NCBI RefSeq assembly: GCF_001647025.1 | Contig: NZ_LUKQ02000029.1 | Coordinates: 1 to 38,565 of the forward strand | DNA from: Endozoicomonas atrinae | GTDB lineage: Bacteria > Pseudomonadota > Gammaproteobacteria > Pseudomonadales > Endozoicomonadaceae | Reading direction: 5' to 3' | Length of the DNA stretch: 38,565 nucleotides | Shown: piece after piece, positions 1-9,311 of the stretch | Numbering within the stretch: the first letter of the stretch is position 1 | Layout: each line of letters begins with the position of its first letter | Program-made: the position numbers and the translations under genes | The notes under the pieces: model-generated | Database searches by the model: none | Told to the model about the DNA's origin: nothing | The model's input: only the letters and a program-made list of their open reading frames with translations

Positions 1-1
1 A

Positions 2-190
2 CCATTCGCACCGGAGTTAAACAGCTCAGAAAGGCTATGGGAGTGGATGCGGGAGCATGACTTATCAAACAAAGCATTTTCAGGTTATGAAAATATTGTA
101 GATTGTTGCTGTGAAGCTTGGAATAACCTTTGCAGCGAAGCTGGTCGACTGTTCAGTCTGTGCTCCCGTGATTGGGCAGTTATACAGTAG
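2..190 (+). mobile_element. C-terminal fragment of an IS630-family transposase (cut by window edge)
   Basis: Frame 2 is open from the window edge to a TAG at 188-190 and gives about 62 residues. It contains PELNSSERLWEW followed by HDLSNKAF and ends in CSRDWAVIQ. This matches the end of IS630-type DDE transposases, where the ELNPxExxW stretch carries the third catalytic acidic residue (the E of SERLW here). The usual N-P after EL is replaced by N-S. The upstream part lies outside the window, so it cannot be said whether the gene is intact. No terminal inverted repeat was identified downstream. Confidence 0.8.
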
Positions 191-404
191 TTAGAAAATT
201 CAATTGGTATTAATTCAAATTGGCACATGTTTGACAAAATTACGTCATGTCTAACGTCATGAGGCTCCTGGCTACATCAGTTAGCGGAGTCTTGGGCTGT
301 ATTTTGACTTTCCGGAAAGGCCTCAGAGTCACTTATCTATACTCAGGAAATTAGAAATAACAATATCAAAAGGGTAATGCCAGGTGTAAGGCAGGGATGT
401 ATCC
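191..404 (+). promoter_or_regulatory. Upstream region of the Amt-kinase gene, with a direct repeat
   Basis: The 214-bp gap holds two copies of ACGTCATG (242-249 and 254-261, 12 bp apart), which could be a regulator-binding pair. A -10-like TATACT lies at 338-343 without a good -35 at the right distance, and a perfect TTGACA lies at 231-236 without a good -10. An AGGGA (393-397) precedes the ATG at 405 by 7 bases and supports that start. No promoter can be assigned firmly. Confidence 0.35.
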
Positions 405-3029
405 ATGGCTTCAGAAGCTATTTCTTTTATTGTTCTGTTTGTTTCTCTTGGATTATTGATGCTGATGCAGGTGGGTTTTCTGTGTCTGGAAAGCGGGATC
501 GTCCGATCAAAGAACAGTATTAATGTCGCCGCAAAAAATCTTATGGATCTTATGCTGGTGATTTTACTGTTCTGGATGCTTGGTTATTCGATGATGTATG
601 GGGATTCATATTATGGGCTAATTGGCAGCTTTGTGCCGTTTTACAACACCGCTAATGATTTGTTTCTCCCCCTGTTTTTTCTTTTTCAATCGATGTTTGC
701 CGCCACAGCTGTGACGATAGTTTCTGGCAGCGTGGCAGAAAGGTGCTCCCTTAAGGGGTACCTGGTAATTATCCTGGTAATGATCCTGTTTATATATCCG
801 ATAGTTGGGCACTGGGTCTGGGCAGGAGGGTATACAGGCCAGCCCGAAGGCTGGTTGGAAAAGGCTGGATTTTATGACTTTGCCGGCTCTTCCGTTGTGC
901 ATATAACCGGAGGAGGCGTAGCACTGGCATCGGTTCTGGTGATTGGCCCGCGAATAGGATTTTATGAGCGGCTATCAATGGGCTATACAGGCCACAATAT
1001 GGTGATGACGGTACTCGGGTACCTATTTTTGTGGCTAGGCTGGTTCGGGTTTAATGGTGGCAGCGTGGTACTGAGCGATCCTGGTGAGCTGCCAATGGTT
1101 TTGTTAAATACAGCACTTGCCGGAGCAGCGGGAGGTTTTGGTGTGCTCCTTGTGGAGCTTTTCAGAGGAGACAAACTGGATATCCTGATGATTGCCAATG
1201 GCATTATTGCAGGCCTTGTAGGGGTAACAGCGGGCTGTAATATTTACTCAACAACGTCAGCAGTACTGGTTGGTTTTGGAGGTGGCATATTTTCATTTTA
1301 TGCCAGCAGGTTGCTTTTCTGTTTGAAAATTGATGACCCGGTACATGCAATACCTGTGCATTTCGTTGGTGGTATCTGGGGGGCCTTGGCGGTAGCCCTG
1401 TTTGCCGATGCCAGTGCCCTCCCAGACTCTCTTAACCGATGGCAATGGTTCCTGGTGCAGCTTCAGGGGGCTGGAGTGATTGCTGTGTGGGTGGTGGCTG
1501 TCGGGTGGTTTTTATTGAAGTTCTACAACCGTCTGTTGCCGCTGCGGGTTAGTGAACATGATGAAAAAGTAGGCCTTAATATGGCTGAACATGGAGCCAG
1601 AACCGAGCTGTTTGACCTGCTTCAGGATATGAAAAGCCATCAGGACAGTGGTGACTTTTCTCAAGAGGTTCGTATTGAACCGTATACGGAGATCGGTCAG
1701 GTGGCATTTCAGTATAACCGGGTCACTCAAAGCTTTAATACTGCGCAGAAAGCCCTTCATGCCAGTATTGCAGAGCTTGAGCAGACAAGGGTTGCTCTGG
1801 ATGAGGCCTGCCATAAAGCGGAGCAGGCAAGTGAGTATAAAAGTGCTTTTCTGGCCAATATGAGCCATGAGATACGCACACCTATTAATGGTGTTATCGG
1901 TATGGCGGAGATTTTGTTGTTGGAAGATATGTCAGACAAACAGCAAAGCTATATTCAAACTATCCACTCCTCGGCCAGAGGGTTGATTCATATCATTAAT
2001 GATATTCTGGACTATTCAAAAATTGAGGCGGGAGAGCTGAGCCTTGAAGTTATCGAGTTTGATATTCGTCAGTTGCTTCAGGAGTGTCTTGATATTTTCA
2101 GGGTTCAGGCGGAAGAAAAGCATATTCACCTGTTCTCCAAGGTTAGCCCTGAGGTTTGCTCATCAATACACGGTGATCCAACTCGCATACGGCAGATAGT
2201 TATTAATTTGCTAAGCAATTCACTGAAATTCACTGAAAGCGGCAGTGTTAGCCTCAAGGCAGATATTGTTGCAGATGATGAGGTGAATAGACTGATTCTC
2301 TCGATTACAGATACAGGTGTTGGCATGACTGAAGAGCAGTGTGAACGAGTATTTACTGCTTTTCAGCAGGCCGATAATTCCACTGCCCGTCAATATGGGG
2401 GAACAGGTCTTGGGCTCTCCATAACCCGGCAGCTGGTTGAAATGATGGAGGGAACAATTAAGGTTAGTAGTGAAGTCGGAAAAGGAAGCTGTTTTGAGCT
2501 GTCAATTCCTGTCAGGATGTCTACACGAGCTGCTCAACCTACACGGGTAGCTGAAACCCTCTCTGTTGAGGAGACTGGCATTAGTTGTAAAGAAAATGCG
2601 GTTACCAGAGAGTGGGGCAATACTGATCGATGGATCAATACCGTCTGTAGTGATGTTCTGGTGGCAGAGGATAACCGGGTTAACCAGATGGTGATCCGAA
2701 AGTACCTGGAAAAGTTGGGTATTACAGGGCATATCCTGGAAAATGGCAGGCAGGTGGTGGATTACTGTAAAGGGCATACTCCTCAATTAATCCTGATGGA
2801 TTGTGAAATGCCCGAAATGGATGGCTTGACGGCCACCAGATTGATTCGTGAACAGGGGCATCATAAGCTTCAGCCTTTGATTATCGGGTTAAGTGCGCAT
2901 GCCATGAAAGATCATGAAGAGAAAGGACTTTCTGCTGGCATGGATTGGTATCTCACCAAGCCTGTCACATTGGAGCAACTTCGGTCTGCACTCCTTCAGT
3001 TTTTCAGTACTGTTCCTGAAAATAAATAA
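405..3029 (+). CDS. Ammonium-transporter-domain hybrid sensor histidine kinase (Amt-HisKA-HATPase-REC)
   Basis: An 874-residue fusion. Residues about 1-375 form an Amt/Rh-type membrane domain with about 11 helices. It has the conserved D158, the twin pore histidines H166 and H319 (KIDDPVHAIPVHFVGG context) and the WFGFNGGS segment. Residues 400-475 form a linker and probable coiled coil. The kinase core follows: HisKA with phospho-acceptor H488 (SHEIRTP), N box around N601-N605, G boxes DTGVGM (636-641) and GGTGLGLS (665-672). A receiver domain ends the protein, with acidic pocket E755/D756, phospho-acceptor D799 and K852. No Hpt domain is present. By family it should sense extracellular ammonium and relay phosphate to an unlinked partner; Amt-kinase fusions of this type are described in anammox bacteria. 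Both pore histidines are kept, so transport is not excluded. No glnK, response regulator or Hpt gene is adjacent. Confidence 0.93.
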   Translation: MASEAISFIVLFVSLGLLMLMQVGFLCLESGIVRSKNSINVAAKNLMDLMLVILLFWMLGYSMMYGDSYYGLIGSFVPFYNTANDLFLPLFFLFQSMFAATAVTIVSGSVAERCSLKGYLVIILVMILFIYPIVGHWVWAGGYTGQPEGWLEKAGFYDFAGSSVVHITGGGVALASVLVIGPRIGFYERLSMGYTGHNMVMTVLGYLFLWLGWFGFNGGSVVLSDPGELPMVLLNTALAGAAGGFGVLLVELFRGDKLDILMIANGIIAGLVGVTAGCNIYSTTSAVLVGFGGGIFSFYASRLLFCLKIDDPVHAIPVHFVGGIWGALAVALFADASALPDSLNRWQWFLVQLQGAGVIAVWVVAVGWFLLKFYNRLLPLRVSEHDEKVGLNMAEHGARTELFDLLQDMKSHQDSGDFSQEVRIEPYTEIGQVAFQYNRVTQSFNTAQKALHASIAELEQTRVALDEACHKAEQASEYKSAFLANMSHEIRTPINGVIGMAEILLLEDMSDKQQSYIQTIHSSARGLIHIINDILDYSKIEAGELSLEVIEFDIRQLLQECLDIFRVQAEEKHIHLFSKVSPEVCSSIHGDPTRIRQIVINLLSNSLKFTESGSVSLKADIVADDEVNRLILSITDTGVGMTEEQCERVFTAFQQADNSTARQYGGTGLGLSITRQLVEMMEGTIKVSSEVGKGSCFELSIPVRMSTRAAQPTRVAETLSVEETGISCKENAVTREWGNTDRWINTVCSDVLVAEDNRVNQMVIRKYLEKLGITGHILENGRQVVDYCKGHTPQLILMDCEMPEMDGLTATRLIREQGHHKLQPLIIGLSAHAMKDHEEKGLSAGMDWYLTKPVTLEQLRSALLQFFSTVPENK

Positions 3030-3162
3030 TGGTGCTGTCACTGGGTGAAATCTTAAGAGTGACTCCTTATACTGAATGCTTTTCTTAACTTTGCATGGAA
3101 TTCTCCCGTGGTTCCAGGAGCAAAACTGAGACTTATTTTCCATTTTATGTATTTGTTTCTCA

Positions 3163-4986
3163 ATGTCTGATCCTGCTCTGGATATTTTAAAAAATACGTT
3201 TGGTTACCAGTCCTTTCGGGGATTCCAGCAAGAAGTGATTAATGAAGTCATTGCTGGTCGTGATGCTCTGGTATTGATGCCTACAGGGGGAGGAAAATCA
3301 CTCTGTTACCAGATTCCCGCTTTGATCAGAGGTGGTACGGCAGTTGTCGTTTCCCCCCTGATCGCGTTAATGGATGACCAGATTAACAGTCTTCGGGAGT
3401 TGGGCATTCGTGCTGACTGCCTGCACTCCGCCATGATGCCGGAAGATCGGCTTCAGGTTGAGCGGGAACTTCTCATCGGTGATCTTGATTTATTGTATGT
3501 GGCTCCTGAGAGGCTCCTCACTGAGTCGATGCAGCGGCTGCTAGACCAGATTCAGGTGGCTTTGTTTGCTATTGATGAAGCGCACTGTGTCTCCCAGTGG
3601 GGGCATGATTTTCGTCCAGAGTACCTTCAACTCTCCTGTCTTCAAACCCGTTTCCCGGGAGTTCCCAGAATAGCCCTGACAGCTACGGCTGATTTAAGAA
3701 CCCGTCAGGAAATCCGAGAGCGACTGGGGCTTGAGTCAGCCCGAGTCTTTACTGACAGTTTTAACCGGCCCAATATTTTTTACCGCATCAGTCAGAAAAA
3801 ACAGGGCAAGCAGCAGTTACTGAACTTTCTAAATAAAGAACATCCTGAAGATTCTGGCATCGTTTATTGCCTTTCCCGTAAGAAGGTTGAACAGACTGCA
3901 GAGTGGTTGACTCAAGCAGGTCGAAAAGCGTTGCCTTACCATGCAGGGCTGTCGCCAGAAGAACGGCGTGCTAACCAGCATCGGTTCATTGCAGAAGAAG
4001 GTATCATTATTGTAGCGACTATTGCCTTTGGTATGGGGATAGATAAACCGGATGTCCGGTTTGTAGCTCACCTTGACCTACCAAGAAGTATTGAAGCCTA
4101 TTACCAGGAGACTGGGCGTGCTGGGCGGGATGGTCTGCCGGCTACAGCCTGGATGGTTTATGGGCTACAGGATGTGGTACTTCTTAAACAACTTCAGGCT
4201 CGCTCCATTGCCAGTCAGCAGGTTCAGCAGATAGAACGCCAGAAACTGGAAACCATGCTGGCACTTTGTGAAGTAACCGGGTGCCGACGTCAGGTACTGC
4301 TGAATTACTTTGATGAACCATTAGATAAGCCCTGTGGCTACTGTGACCTTTGCCTGGAGCCGCCGGAAATATGGGATGGAACCGAAGTTGCCCGAAAGGC
4401 GTTGTCCTGTATTTACCGGAGTGGGCAAAGCTTCGGGGTGGCTCATCTTGTGGATGTTCTGCTGGGGAAAAGTACCGATAAAACCCGCCGCTTTGGTCAT
4501 GATCGACTTAGTACCTTTGGTATTGGAACTGAGTTGGATCAAAGCAACTGGCGGTCGGTCTATCGCCAGCTGGTGGCCAGAGGTTATGTGAGTGTTGATC
4601 ATGATAGTCATGGGGCTCTGAAATTGAATGAATGTTGCCGGCCACTGCTAAAAGGTGATGAGCCTATTCAGTTACGTCGTGACCGCTATGAGCCCTCCCG
4701 TAAGTATGAGAAGGAGTACCGGGAGGTTGGGCGTGTTGTTGTTGAAGAGCATGATCAGGTGCTCTGGGAGCGACTCAGGCAATTGCGGCGAAATCTTGCC
4801 GAAGAGCAGAATGTACCCGCGTATGTCATCGTGAATGATAAAACGCTAATGGAACTGGTGAAATACCGCCCCCGTACACAGTTAGAATTATCACAAATTT
4901 CAGGAATTGGTCAGTATAAGTTGGAAAAGTACGGGGATGCGTTATTAAAAGCTCTGGCTGATTACGCTTCTTCTGAATCAGCTTGA
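3163..4986 (+). CDS. recQ: ATP-dependent DNA helicase RecQ
   Basis: A 607-residue superfamily 2 3'-5' helicase that unwinds DNA in recombination repair (RecF pathway) and at stalled forks. Walker A is MPTGGGKS with K45, the DEAH box is at 138-141 followed by [11 protein letters not shown], and motif VI is [10 protein letters not shown]. The RecQ-C zinc site (CRRQ, then CGYCDLC) follows at about residues 370-400, and an HRDC domain ends the protein (about 525-600). The length matches E. coli RecQ (609). The ATG at 3163 is chosen because the conserved N-terminus starts there, although no strong Shine-Dalgarno precedes it. The 3' end overlaps the convergent sprT gene by 25 bp. Confidence 0.97.
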   Translation: MSDPALDILKNTFGYQSFRGFQQEVINEVIAGRDALVLMPTGGGKSLCYQIPALIRGGTAVVVSPLIALMDDQINSLRELGIRADCLHSAMMPEDRLQVERELLIGDLDLLYVAPERLLTESMQRLLDQIQVALFAIDEAHCVSQWGHDFRPEYLQLSCLQTRFPGVPRIALTATADLRTRQEIRERLGLESARVFTDSFNRPNIFYRISQKKQGKQQLLNFLNKEHPEDSGIVYCLSRKKVEQTAEWLTQAGRKALPYHAGLSPEERRANQHRFIAEEGIIIVATIAFGMGIDKPDVRFVAHLDLPRSIEAYYQETGRAGRDGLPATAWMVYGLQDVVLLKQLQARSIASQQVQQIERQKLETMLALCEVTGCRRQVLLNYFDEPLDKPCGYCDLCLEPPEIWDGTEVARKALSCIYRSGQSFGVAHLVDVLLGKSTDKTRRFGHDRLSTFGIGTELDQSNWRSVYRQLVARGYVSVDHDSHGALKLNECCRPLLKGDEPIQLRRDRYEPSRKYEKEYREVGRVVVEEHDQVLWERLRQLRRNLAEEQNVPAYVIVNDKTLMELVKYRPRTQLELSQISGIGQYKLEKYGDALLKALADYASSESA

Positions 4987-5489
4987 GCCCTGCCCAGGTA
5001 TTTCAAAGGGGCCTTACAGGTAGTGCAGAGGTAAATGGTCCCTTTTTGTGATCGGTTATGGCGGGTTGTTCCAAGGGCAATGGTTTTTCCTTCACAGAGG
5101 CATTGGTAGAGCCAGTTTCTGCGACTGCTTCGTTTTGTATCATAGCTGTGGCAGCGGTCGGCAGGCAGTTGAAATACATGCGTCATTATGGACTGCCATT
5201 CCCGGCCATGAGCACGGATTCTTGGCCCATAGATATCATAAGCGAGTAAGTGCGCTACTTCATGAGCTACGGTCTGTTTGATGAAGTGTTCCCGGTTCTC
5301 TTTCAAAAGTACTTGGTTAAAGCGGAGTTGCCGTTTCTCGATCCAGGCCTGTCCGGCCGTTTCGCCTTTCAGATCCAAGCGAATATAGGGCCTTTGGAAT
5401 GACTTATTAAAGAAACTTTCCGCTTGCCTGTATAGCTCAACAATCCTTTCTTGTAATTGATGAAGGTCTGAAATCAAAAGACTAGTCAC
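4962..5489 (-). CDS. sprT: SprT-like zinc metalloprotease-fold protein
   Basis: 175 residues. The HEVAH zinc-binding motif lies in the middle, with a downstream H in RAHGREW as probable third ligand. A C-terminal zinc ribbon is formed by CLC and CTTC pairs. This is the layout of bacterial SprT (about 165 residues), a relative of the Spartan protease domain whose bacterial role is poorly defined. It is transcribed towards recQ, and the last 25 bases of the two reading frames overlap, so their transcripts are complementary at the ends. Confidence 0.92.
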   Translation of the reverse strand: MTSLLISDLHQLQERIVELYRQAESFFNKSFQRPYIRLDLKGETAGQAWIEKRQLRFNQVLLKENREHFIKQTVAHEVAHLLAYDIYGPRIRAHGREWQSIMTHVFQLPADRCHSYDTKRSSRRNWLYQCLCEGKTIALGTTRHNRSQKGTIYLCTTCKAPLKYLGRAQADSEEA

Positions 5490-5633
5490 TGTAAGACAAA
5501 AATAGAATCAAAGCATAGCGGATTACGCTTTTCTGGAAAATATCAGGCTGACAGATTTCACGTGAGTTTATATAAACCAACTGCTGAGATCTTGTGTTTA
5601 GTGGGGAATGGCGTGATTAGTAACGTGGAAAGA

Positions 5634-5662
5634 GATATGGCTGTTGCAGATACAGCCATATC
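5634..5662 (-). terminator. Probable terminator for the Yip1-family gene
   Basis: A perfect 11-bp stem (5634-5644 with 5652-5662) encloses a 7-base loop. On the minus strand, downstream of the gene ending at 5677, the stem is followed by a short T-rich stretch (TCTTTCC). The T tract is weak, so termination efficiency is uncertain. Confidence 0.5.
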
Positions 5663-5676
5663 AATAACAACCCTGA

Positions 5677-6288
5677 TTAATAAACTTGTACGTACTCAGG
5701 TCCAACTCCCATACCCCAGAAAATAACGGTAGTGATCATAATGGACACCAGAACTACCAGACCAATACAGAGTACCGAGCTGGCATAGATAAAGCCCTGC
5801 TCTTGAGGAATCTTCATAAAAATATGTAGACCACTGTATAGAAGGTAGGCTGTGGCGGATACGGCGACGGTACCGGCAATAATTGCCAGCCAGAGTGATG
5901 GGTAGAGGCCACAGATACCAGTCAGAAAGAGAGGGTAGGCGGTATAGCAGGTAAATGCAGTGCAATCTGTTAGTGAGGGGTCGCTGTTGAAGTTGCTGCT
6001 CATCCAGTGGATAAACCAGCTCATGACTGCGACCCCGCATACCATGGCCATCCAGGCGAGGATGGACATCCACAGAGCGCTTTCAGGTGTGAGTCTAACA
6101 ACATTGGTGCTCCCAGGAAGACTCCAGCCAACCATTGTCGTACCAATGTAAGTGCAGATGGCAGGTAAGGCTGCCAGCCAGATGATTTGACCAAGGTAAA
6201 GTTGGATCAGTCCGGGCGGATTCTTCCGAATGCTGATCCATTCGTTGTCAGGCTCAGTGAGCAAGCCCCAGAAATGGCTTAGGATCAT
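5677..6288 (-). CDS. Yip1/YohC-family inner membrane protein
   Basis: 203 residues with about five hydrophobic segments. The N-terminus has the pattern HFWGLLTEPDNEWISI, typical of bacterial Yip1-domain proteins (YohC, formerly DUF1282), where a soluble W-rich start precedes the membrane helices. The precise role of the bacterial family is unknown. The ATG at 6288 is supported by a GGAGG with 7-base spacing. The gene stands alone on the minus strand and is divergent from the Bax-like gene. Confidence 0.85.
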   Translation of the reverse strand: MILSHFWGLLTEPDNEWISIRKNPPGLIQLYLGQIIWLAALPAICTYIGTTMVGWSLPGSTNVVRLTPESALWMSILAWMAMVCGVAVMSWFIHWMSSNFNSDPSLTDCTAFTCYTAYPLFLTGICGLYPSLWLAIIAGTVAVSATAYLLYSGLHIFMKIPQEQGFIYASSVLCIGLVVLVSIMITTVIFWGMGVGPEYVQVY

Positions 6289-6556
6289 AACAGTGCCTCC
6301 GTTTATTCGGCAGGGTACCAGGCCGCTTCTTCCACTGAAGTGGTGGATACTGATACTGACCGGCGGTTAACCTTTGTTATTATTATTGGCTCTCTGCAGG
6401 GATTTGCCACTGCAGAACCGCGTTAAGCCGCATATTAAGTGTTGTCATATTTTGCCTTGATTGTAAAGAAATCGGGCGTTTTTTAGTGATTTTTCTGCCT
6501 TTTCTGGCTATAAGCCTATATCCTGTTATTCATCGAGATGTTTTACTGAGGAATTC

Positions 6557-7375
6557 ATGCTCAATAAGATTGATAAAATAATGCTGGGTGTATTACTGGC
6601 GCTGCTGGTGCTGTCTGGGGGGATTCATTGGCATCTTGTGGGGGAAAAAGCAGTAGAGCCTGAATTGCCGGTAGCTGTTGTGGTTGAAGAGGCGGAAGAG
6701 TTGCCTGTTGGGACAGTGCCGGATTTTAGCAGCATGGTTGATGTTAAGGCTAAGAAAAGTGCTTTCTTTGGTTTCTTATTGCCGATGGTCCAAAAAGAAA
6801 ATGACACGATTCTACAAAATCGTCAGAGAGTCATTGCTTTATCTTCCCAGTCAGAGCTAACGGAGAATGATCAGTCATGGCTTTCTGATATGGGCAGAAA
6901 GTATCGTATGCGAGATGTTTCAGCCTTCGATGAAATATTTTTTGGGGAGTTACTGACCCGTGTTGATATGATTCCTGCGTCGCTTGCTCTGGCTCAGTCG
7001 GCTAATGAAACGGCATGGGGGACATCAAGGTTTGCCCGGCAAGGTAATAACTTCTTTGGTCAGTGGTGTTTTAGCCCAGGGTGTGGAATTGTACCGGGGG
7101 CTCGCCCGCAAGGTGAAACCTACGAAGTTCAGAAGTTTGAGGATGTTGCCGCTTCAGTCAGTGCTTACATGCATAATCTGAATACTAATCATCAATATAA
7201 GACTTTGAGGCAGCTGCGAGAGCAGAGAAGAGTTAGTAAGGAACCTGTTACAGGAGCAGATCTCGCTCATGGTTTGCAGGCATATTCCATCCGGGGTGTA
7301 GAATATGTTGAGGAGCTGCTTTCCATGATCAACAGTAATAAATTGCTGCAGTATGATTTAAATGACAAAGGTTAG
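6557..7375 (+). CDS. Bax-like glucosaminidase-domain membrane-anchored protein
   Basis: 272 residues. A single N-terminal membrane anchor (about 8-24) is followed by a proline/valine-rich linker and then the FFGFLLPMVQKEN stretch seen in E. coli Bax. The glucosaminidase domain contains ALAQSANETAWGTSRFA with the likely catalytic E151, then GNNFFGQWCF. By family it should cleave peptidoglycan glycan chains on the periplasmic face. An AGGA lies 5 bases ahead of the ATG at 6557. The DUF547 gene starts 48 bp downstream, so co-transcription is likely. Confidence 0.88.
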   Translation: MLNKIDKIMLGVLLALLVLSGGIHWHLVGEKAVEPELPVAVVVEEAEELPVGTVPDFSSMVDVKAKKSAFFGFLLPMVQKENDTILQNRQRVIALSSQSELTENDQSWLSDMGRKYRMRDVSAFDEIFFGELLTRVDMIPASLALAQSANETAWGTSRFARQGNNFFGQWCFSPGCGIVPGARPQGETYEVQKFEDVAASVSAYMHNLNTNHQYKTLRQLREQRRVSKEPVTGADLAHGLQAYSIRGVEYVEELLSMINSNKLLQYDLNDKG

Positions 7376-7423
7376 TATGTGAACTGTATTTGAATAAATA
7401 ATTGCCAGGGAGAAGGAATTCCC

Positions 7424-8287
7424 GTGACCATATCTTTTACCCATTCTGCTGCCCTTCGTTTTTGCTTTGTAGATCAATGGAGGCAAGTAAGGATATTTAC
7501 TCTTTTTAGCCTTTTATTCATCCTTCCAGGCTTGACGATGGCAGCACCTGCCAGCAAATACTGGGCATATTGGGATATCAGTAATTCTGACTCTTCCGTT
7601 GTGATCAATCACCGGCTCTGGCAGGAGGTACTGGATACATACCTGGTACTTCGTCCAGATGGGAACCGCTTTCGATATAAGGATGTCAGCCAGGAAGATA
7701 GGGATAAGCTTGATAAATACATCATGGAAATGTCCTCTCTTGACCCAAGGACTTATTCTAAGGCAGAGCAGAAAGCTTATTGGATCAACTTCTATAACGC
7801 TTTAACAGTTGATCTGGTTCTCGAGCACTACCCGGTTAAATCCATTACCAAAATTGGCCCATGGTATCGCTTTGGTCCATGGGATATGGATATTACTCGA
7901 GTGGCGGGTCAAAGGCTGACGTTAAATGATATTGAGCACAGGATTCTCAGGCCGCTATGGGAAGATAGCCGTATTCATTATGCCGTTAACTGTGCCAGCA
8001 TTGGTTGCCCGGATTTATCCGCAATGGTCTTTACGGCGGCAAATACAGATCAAATGCTGGATGATCTAGCCAGGCGATTTATCCGACAGGAAAAAGGTAT
8101 GAGCTGGGTGGATGAAAGGCTGACTCTCTCTCGTATATATGAATGGTATGAAAAGGATTTTGTAGATCAGGAGGGGGTTGTTTTACATTTGCTCAGGTTT
8201 TCTTCTCAGGGAAATGCCCGGCGGCTCAAAAAATATACTGGTGTCATTCAGTACCAGTATGAATGGGGGTTGAATGAACTGAAGTAG
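7424..8287 (+). CDS. DUF547-domain protein, first of a tandem pair
   Basis: 287 residues from a GTG at 7424, which is preceded by GGGAGAAGG. The N-terminus is a signal-peptide-like hydrophobic stretch (about residues 24-40, ending near TMAAP). The DUF547 signature is present: AYWINFYNALTVDLVLEHYPVKSI, then NDIEHRILRP and HYAVNCASIGCPDLS. The function of DUF547 is not established, but the conserved Cys pair in NCASIGCP hints at a catalytic or redox centre, and the signal sequence suggests the periplasm. It is a clear paralogue of the gene at 8444-9256. Confidence 0.85.
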   Translation: MTISFTHSAALRFCFVDQWRQVRIFTLFSLLFILPGLTMAAPASKYWAYWDISNSDSSVVINHRLWQEVLDTYLVLRPDGNRFRYKDVSQEDRDKLDKYIMEMSSLDPRTYSKAEQKAYWINFYNALTVDLVLEHYPVKSITKIGPWYRFGPWDMDITRVAGQRLTLNDIEHRILRPLWEDSRIHYAVNCASIGCPDLSAMVFTAANTDQMLDDLARRFIRQEKGMSWVDERLTLSRIYEWYEKDFVDQEGVVLHLLRFSSQGNARRLKKYTGVIQYQYEWGLNELK

Positions 8288-8342
8288 TCTGCTTTGCTGC
8301 CGATCAATTTTCTTAATCAGCCCTGTAGGGGGCATGGCCCAA

Positions 8343-8393
8343 GGGGCTGTCGGACTTAACTGGCCAGAATGAGAGACAATCCGGGAAGCTCCC
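8343..8393. repeat. Degenerate copy of a dispersed palindromic element
   Basis: This 51-bp stretch between the two DUF547 genes aligns over its whole length with the 52-bp palindrome at 27948-27999. They share CTGTCGGACTTAAC and the ends GGNG...GCTCCC. The stem is imperfect here (GGGGCTGTCGGACT against AATCCGGGAAGCTCCC) but intact in the other copy. Confidence 0.65.
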
Positions 8394-8443
8394 AAAGTAT
8401 TATTAATGGATGGCTCCTGAATAACGATAAGAAGGAGCCATTT

Positions 8444-9256
8444 ATGGCTAGATACTTCATTTCAGCTTTGCTCCTGTTTTTCAGTATTGCTGTGCAGGCA
8501 GTTCCATCCCCGGATCGCTGGCCATATTGGGATAAAGTTGACAACAACAGTGAGAGGGTTGTTGAACACTCTGAATGGCAGAGATTTCTTAGTCGCTACG
8601 TAAAGCTCTCTGAATCAACCAAAATGTACATGGTTGAGTATGGTCGGGTTAATAAAGAGGATAAGGAAAGGTTAGGTGCTTATCTCGAAGGTTTGGCGAA
8701 ACAGGACCCAAGGAAGCTTAATCGCAGTGAGCAGCTCGCCTATTGGATTAACCTTTATAATGCACTAACCGTTAATCTGATTCTTGATTACTACCCGGTA
8801 AAGTCCATTACCAAACTGGGAAAAGGGTGGTTTCGAATGGGGCCGTGGAAGGATGAGCTTATAAAGATTGCTGGTCAAAATATCTCCCTGCATGATATTG
8901 AACACCGGATTATCCGGCCCATCTGGAATAATCCCCGGATTCACTATGCATTAAACTGCGCCAGCATAGGATGCCCTGATTTATTACCCGATGTGTATCA
9001 AGGGAGAAAGATTGACGATCAGTTGGAAGCGGCTGCCAGGTGGTTTATTAATCAGAAAAAAGGGGCTGCTTTTGTAAGTGGCCGTCTTGTGCTTTCCAGC
9101 ATTTTTGATTGGTATGAAGATGATTTTATTAATGAAGATGGTGTTTTGAAAGAGATAAAGTCATATGCCAGTGGTGAGTTAAAGAGCAAATTAGAGAACT
9201 ATAGAGGTCGGATCAGTTACCGCTATAATTGGAAACTGAATGAATACAGGCCGTAA
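8444..9256 (+). CDS. DUF547-domain protein, second of a tandem pair
   Basis: 270 residues from the ATG at 8444, chosen over the in-frame ATG at 8369 because an AGGAG (8433-8437) lies 6 bases ahead and the product then starts with a clean signal peptide (MARYFISALLLFFSIAVQA). It shares with its upstream neighbour AYWINLYNALTVNLILDYYPVKSI, HDIEHRIIRP and HYALNCASIGCPDL, so the pair arose by tandem duplication. The gap between the two genes carries a palindromic repeat. A bidirectional terminator follows. Confidence 0.87.
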   Translation: MARYFISALLLFFSIAVQAVPSPDRWPYWDKVDNNSERVVEHSEWQRFLSRYVKLSESTKMYMVEYGRVNKEDKERLGAYLEGLAKQDPRKLNRSEQLAYWINLYNALTVNLILDYYPVKSITKLGKGWFRMGPWKDELIKIAGQNISLHDIEHRIIRPIWNNPRIHYALNCASIGCPDLLPDVYQGRKIDDQLEAAARWFINQKKGAAFVSGRLVLSSIFDWYEDDFINEDGVLKEIKSYASGELKSKLENYRGRISYRYNWKLNEYRP

Positions 9257-9278
9257 TAAAAGTGCTGAATGAAGCTGA

Positions 9279-9304
9279 AAAAGGCTGCCTTGAGACAGCC
9301 TTTT
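9279..9304. terminator. Bidirectional terminator between DUF547 gene and ttcA
   Basis: A 9-bp perfect stem (9279-9287 with 9296-9304) has an 8-base loop, with an A run on one side and a T run on the other. It lies between two converging genes and can serve both. Confidence 0.8.
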
Positions 9305-9311
9305 AAGATAA

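Noticed and set aside
219-235. Possible sigma-54 promoter (TGGCAC followed by TTGACA) ahead of the Amt-kinase gene
   Set aside because: The -12 element lacks the essential GC at the required spacing, so it does not match the consensus.
712-1090. CRISPR or other short regularly spaced repeats anywhere in the window
   Set aside because: No regularly spaced direct repeats were found; the only tandem repeats are the coding repeats at 17599-18099.
8369-8443. Longer N-terminus of the second DUF547 protein
   Set aside because: The ATG at 8444 has a strong ribosome site and yields a proper signal peptide; the extension runs through the palindromic repeat.
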